This document shows, piece by piece, positions 38,936 to 39,138 of a stretch of 39,138 nucleotides of DNA. The first letter of the stretch is position 1. Every line of letters starts with the position of its first letter. This DNA comes from Candidatus Peribacteria bacterium (GTDB lineage: Bacteria; Patescibacteriota; Gracilibacteria; Absconditabacterales; Absconditicoccaceae). The translations under genes and the position numbers were made by a program. Under the pieces are notes generated by a model that made no database searches, was not told the DNA's origin, and saw nothing but the letters and a program-made list of their open reading frames with translations. Location: the NCBI GenBank assembly GCA_031276875.1, contig JAISMG010000031.1, positions 1 through 39,138 on the forward strand, written 5' to 3'.

Positions 38936-38983
38936 AAGAAAAAGCTGACTCTAAGTTTCATTGGTAGAGTCAGCTTATTTTTG
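38936..38983 (-). terminator. Terminator built from inverted AAGCTGACTCTA arms
   Basis: AAGCTGACTCTA (38942-38953) and TAGAGTCAGCTT (38965-38976) form a perfect 12-bp stem with an 11-base loop. On the minus strand the stem is followed by a T-rich tract, suiting the gene ending at 38998; on the plus strand ATTTTT follows. The arms consist of the dispersed motif and its reverse complement. Confidence 0.85.
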
Positions 38984-38997
38984 GTGGAAGGATTGGT

Positions 38998-39138
38998 TTA
39001 GTGAAGGGATATTCTGTTGAACATTAAGAAGAGGTTTCCTCTGAGTTCTAGCATCATAGGTTCGGAAATAAAGGTCATTATTTCTTCTTCACGGAGAGCT
39101 TGTAAATGTCTTTGATACCACTCTTGCTCTGTACCTGC
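38998..39138 (-). CDS. 3' end of an unidentified protein gene
   Basis: The last 46 codons of a minus-strand gene that enters from the right: EQEWYQRHLQALREEEIMTF, MMLELRGNLFLMFNRISLH, then TAA at 38998. The fragment is helical and soluble-looking. Too little to name a family. It has a good terminator 22 bases after its stop. Confidence 0.65.
   Translation of the reverse strand, partial: AGTEQEWYQRHLQALREEEIMTFISEPMMLELRGNLFLMFNRISLH

Larger units (their letters stand above)
4983..38976. repeat. Dispersed word AAAAAGCTGA / TCAGCTTTTT, uptake-sequence-like
   Basis: Hand search for AAAGCTGA. Forward copies start at 4983, 7573, 11079, 11571, 12737, 14679, 15022, 15415, 18457, 21078, 21610, 23656, 27736, 31270, 35934 and 38941. 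Reverse copies (TCAGCTTT) start at 7190, 8952, 9792, 10314, 15544, 16220, 22414, 23229, 29607, 30744, 31134, 33378, 36239, 36792, 37812 and 38207. Nineteen extend to the 10-mer with five A. About half are on each strand. Nearly all lie in genes, in all three frames: KAD or KAE, KSG via TGA, or KL on one strand; SAF, QLF or ISF on the other. None lie in positions 1-4982 or in the helicase gene. Confidence 0.85.

Overview
The window is AT-rich bacterial DNA that makes sense only if UGA is read as glycine (genetic code 25). Under the standard code almost every gene breaks into pieces. With TGA as Gly the pieces join in one frame, and the glycine falls at invariant positions: DEAD-box motif Ib (TPGR, TGA at 24521), MutS (AKIG and KGGANKSYG, 14621 and 14267), MacB permease (TREIG, 12845), RuvA helix-hairpin-helix (PGIG, 33908) and GT4 (HRGGIE, 6831). 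Only TAA and TAG end genes. This points to Candidatus Absconditabacteria (SR1) or Gracilibacteria (BD1-5), Candidate Phyla Radiation lineages known mainly as epibionts or predators of other bacteria. The sequence alone does not separate the two. Start codons generally lack a Shine-Dalgarno sequence, and the readable promoters are sigma70-like, mostly with a 16-bp spacer.

Layout. 1-6512 (-): the 5' part of a giant secreted protein with DUF11-type domains followed by EAR-type propeller repeats; its 3' end is outside the window. 6786-12120: a surface-glycan group (GT4, SAM methyltransferase, polysaccharide pyruvyl transferase, GT2) interrupted by tRNA-Lys, a structured ncRNA and a small unknown gene. 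12235-16627 (-): DUF1294 protein, MacB/FtsX-type permease, MutS. 16761-20264 (-): two paralogous secreted proteins, the longer with Cys-rich repeats and a C-terminal Fibrobacter-type domain. 20440-25807: U32 peptidase-like protein, DinD, CorA and a DEAD-box helicase with a long leader. 25989-29846: a 1285-aa glycine-rich, Ig-like, SLH-anchored surface protein using about 25 TGA codons. 29951-37911: ABC ATPase, DUF1846 protein, an IS1-like remnant, a HemK-like methyltransferase, RuvA plus a small membrane protein, an unknown protein, tRNA-Arg, a DnaQ-like exonuclease, an S51 peptidase and a DNA polymerase III delta'-like clamp loader. 37960-38895: decayed fragments of an ABC ATPase, an AAA_14-type ATPase and an IS1595-like transposase.

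Two themes stand out. First, much of the window encodes the cell surface (four very large or repetitive secreted proteins, glycan enzymes, an SLH anchor), as expected for a cell that attaches to a host; genome maintenance (mutS, ruvA, dinD, exonuclease, clamp loader) is the other large group. Second, a short word, AAAAAGCTGA, is scattered on both strands. By hand count the 8-mer core AAAGCTGA occurs 32 times and the 10-mer 19 times, where chance predicts about one or two and well under one. It lies mostly inside genes, is densest in mutS, and once forms the inverted arms of a transcription terminator. This is the pattern of a DNA uptake sequence, and it is the best candidate here for an undescribed system.
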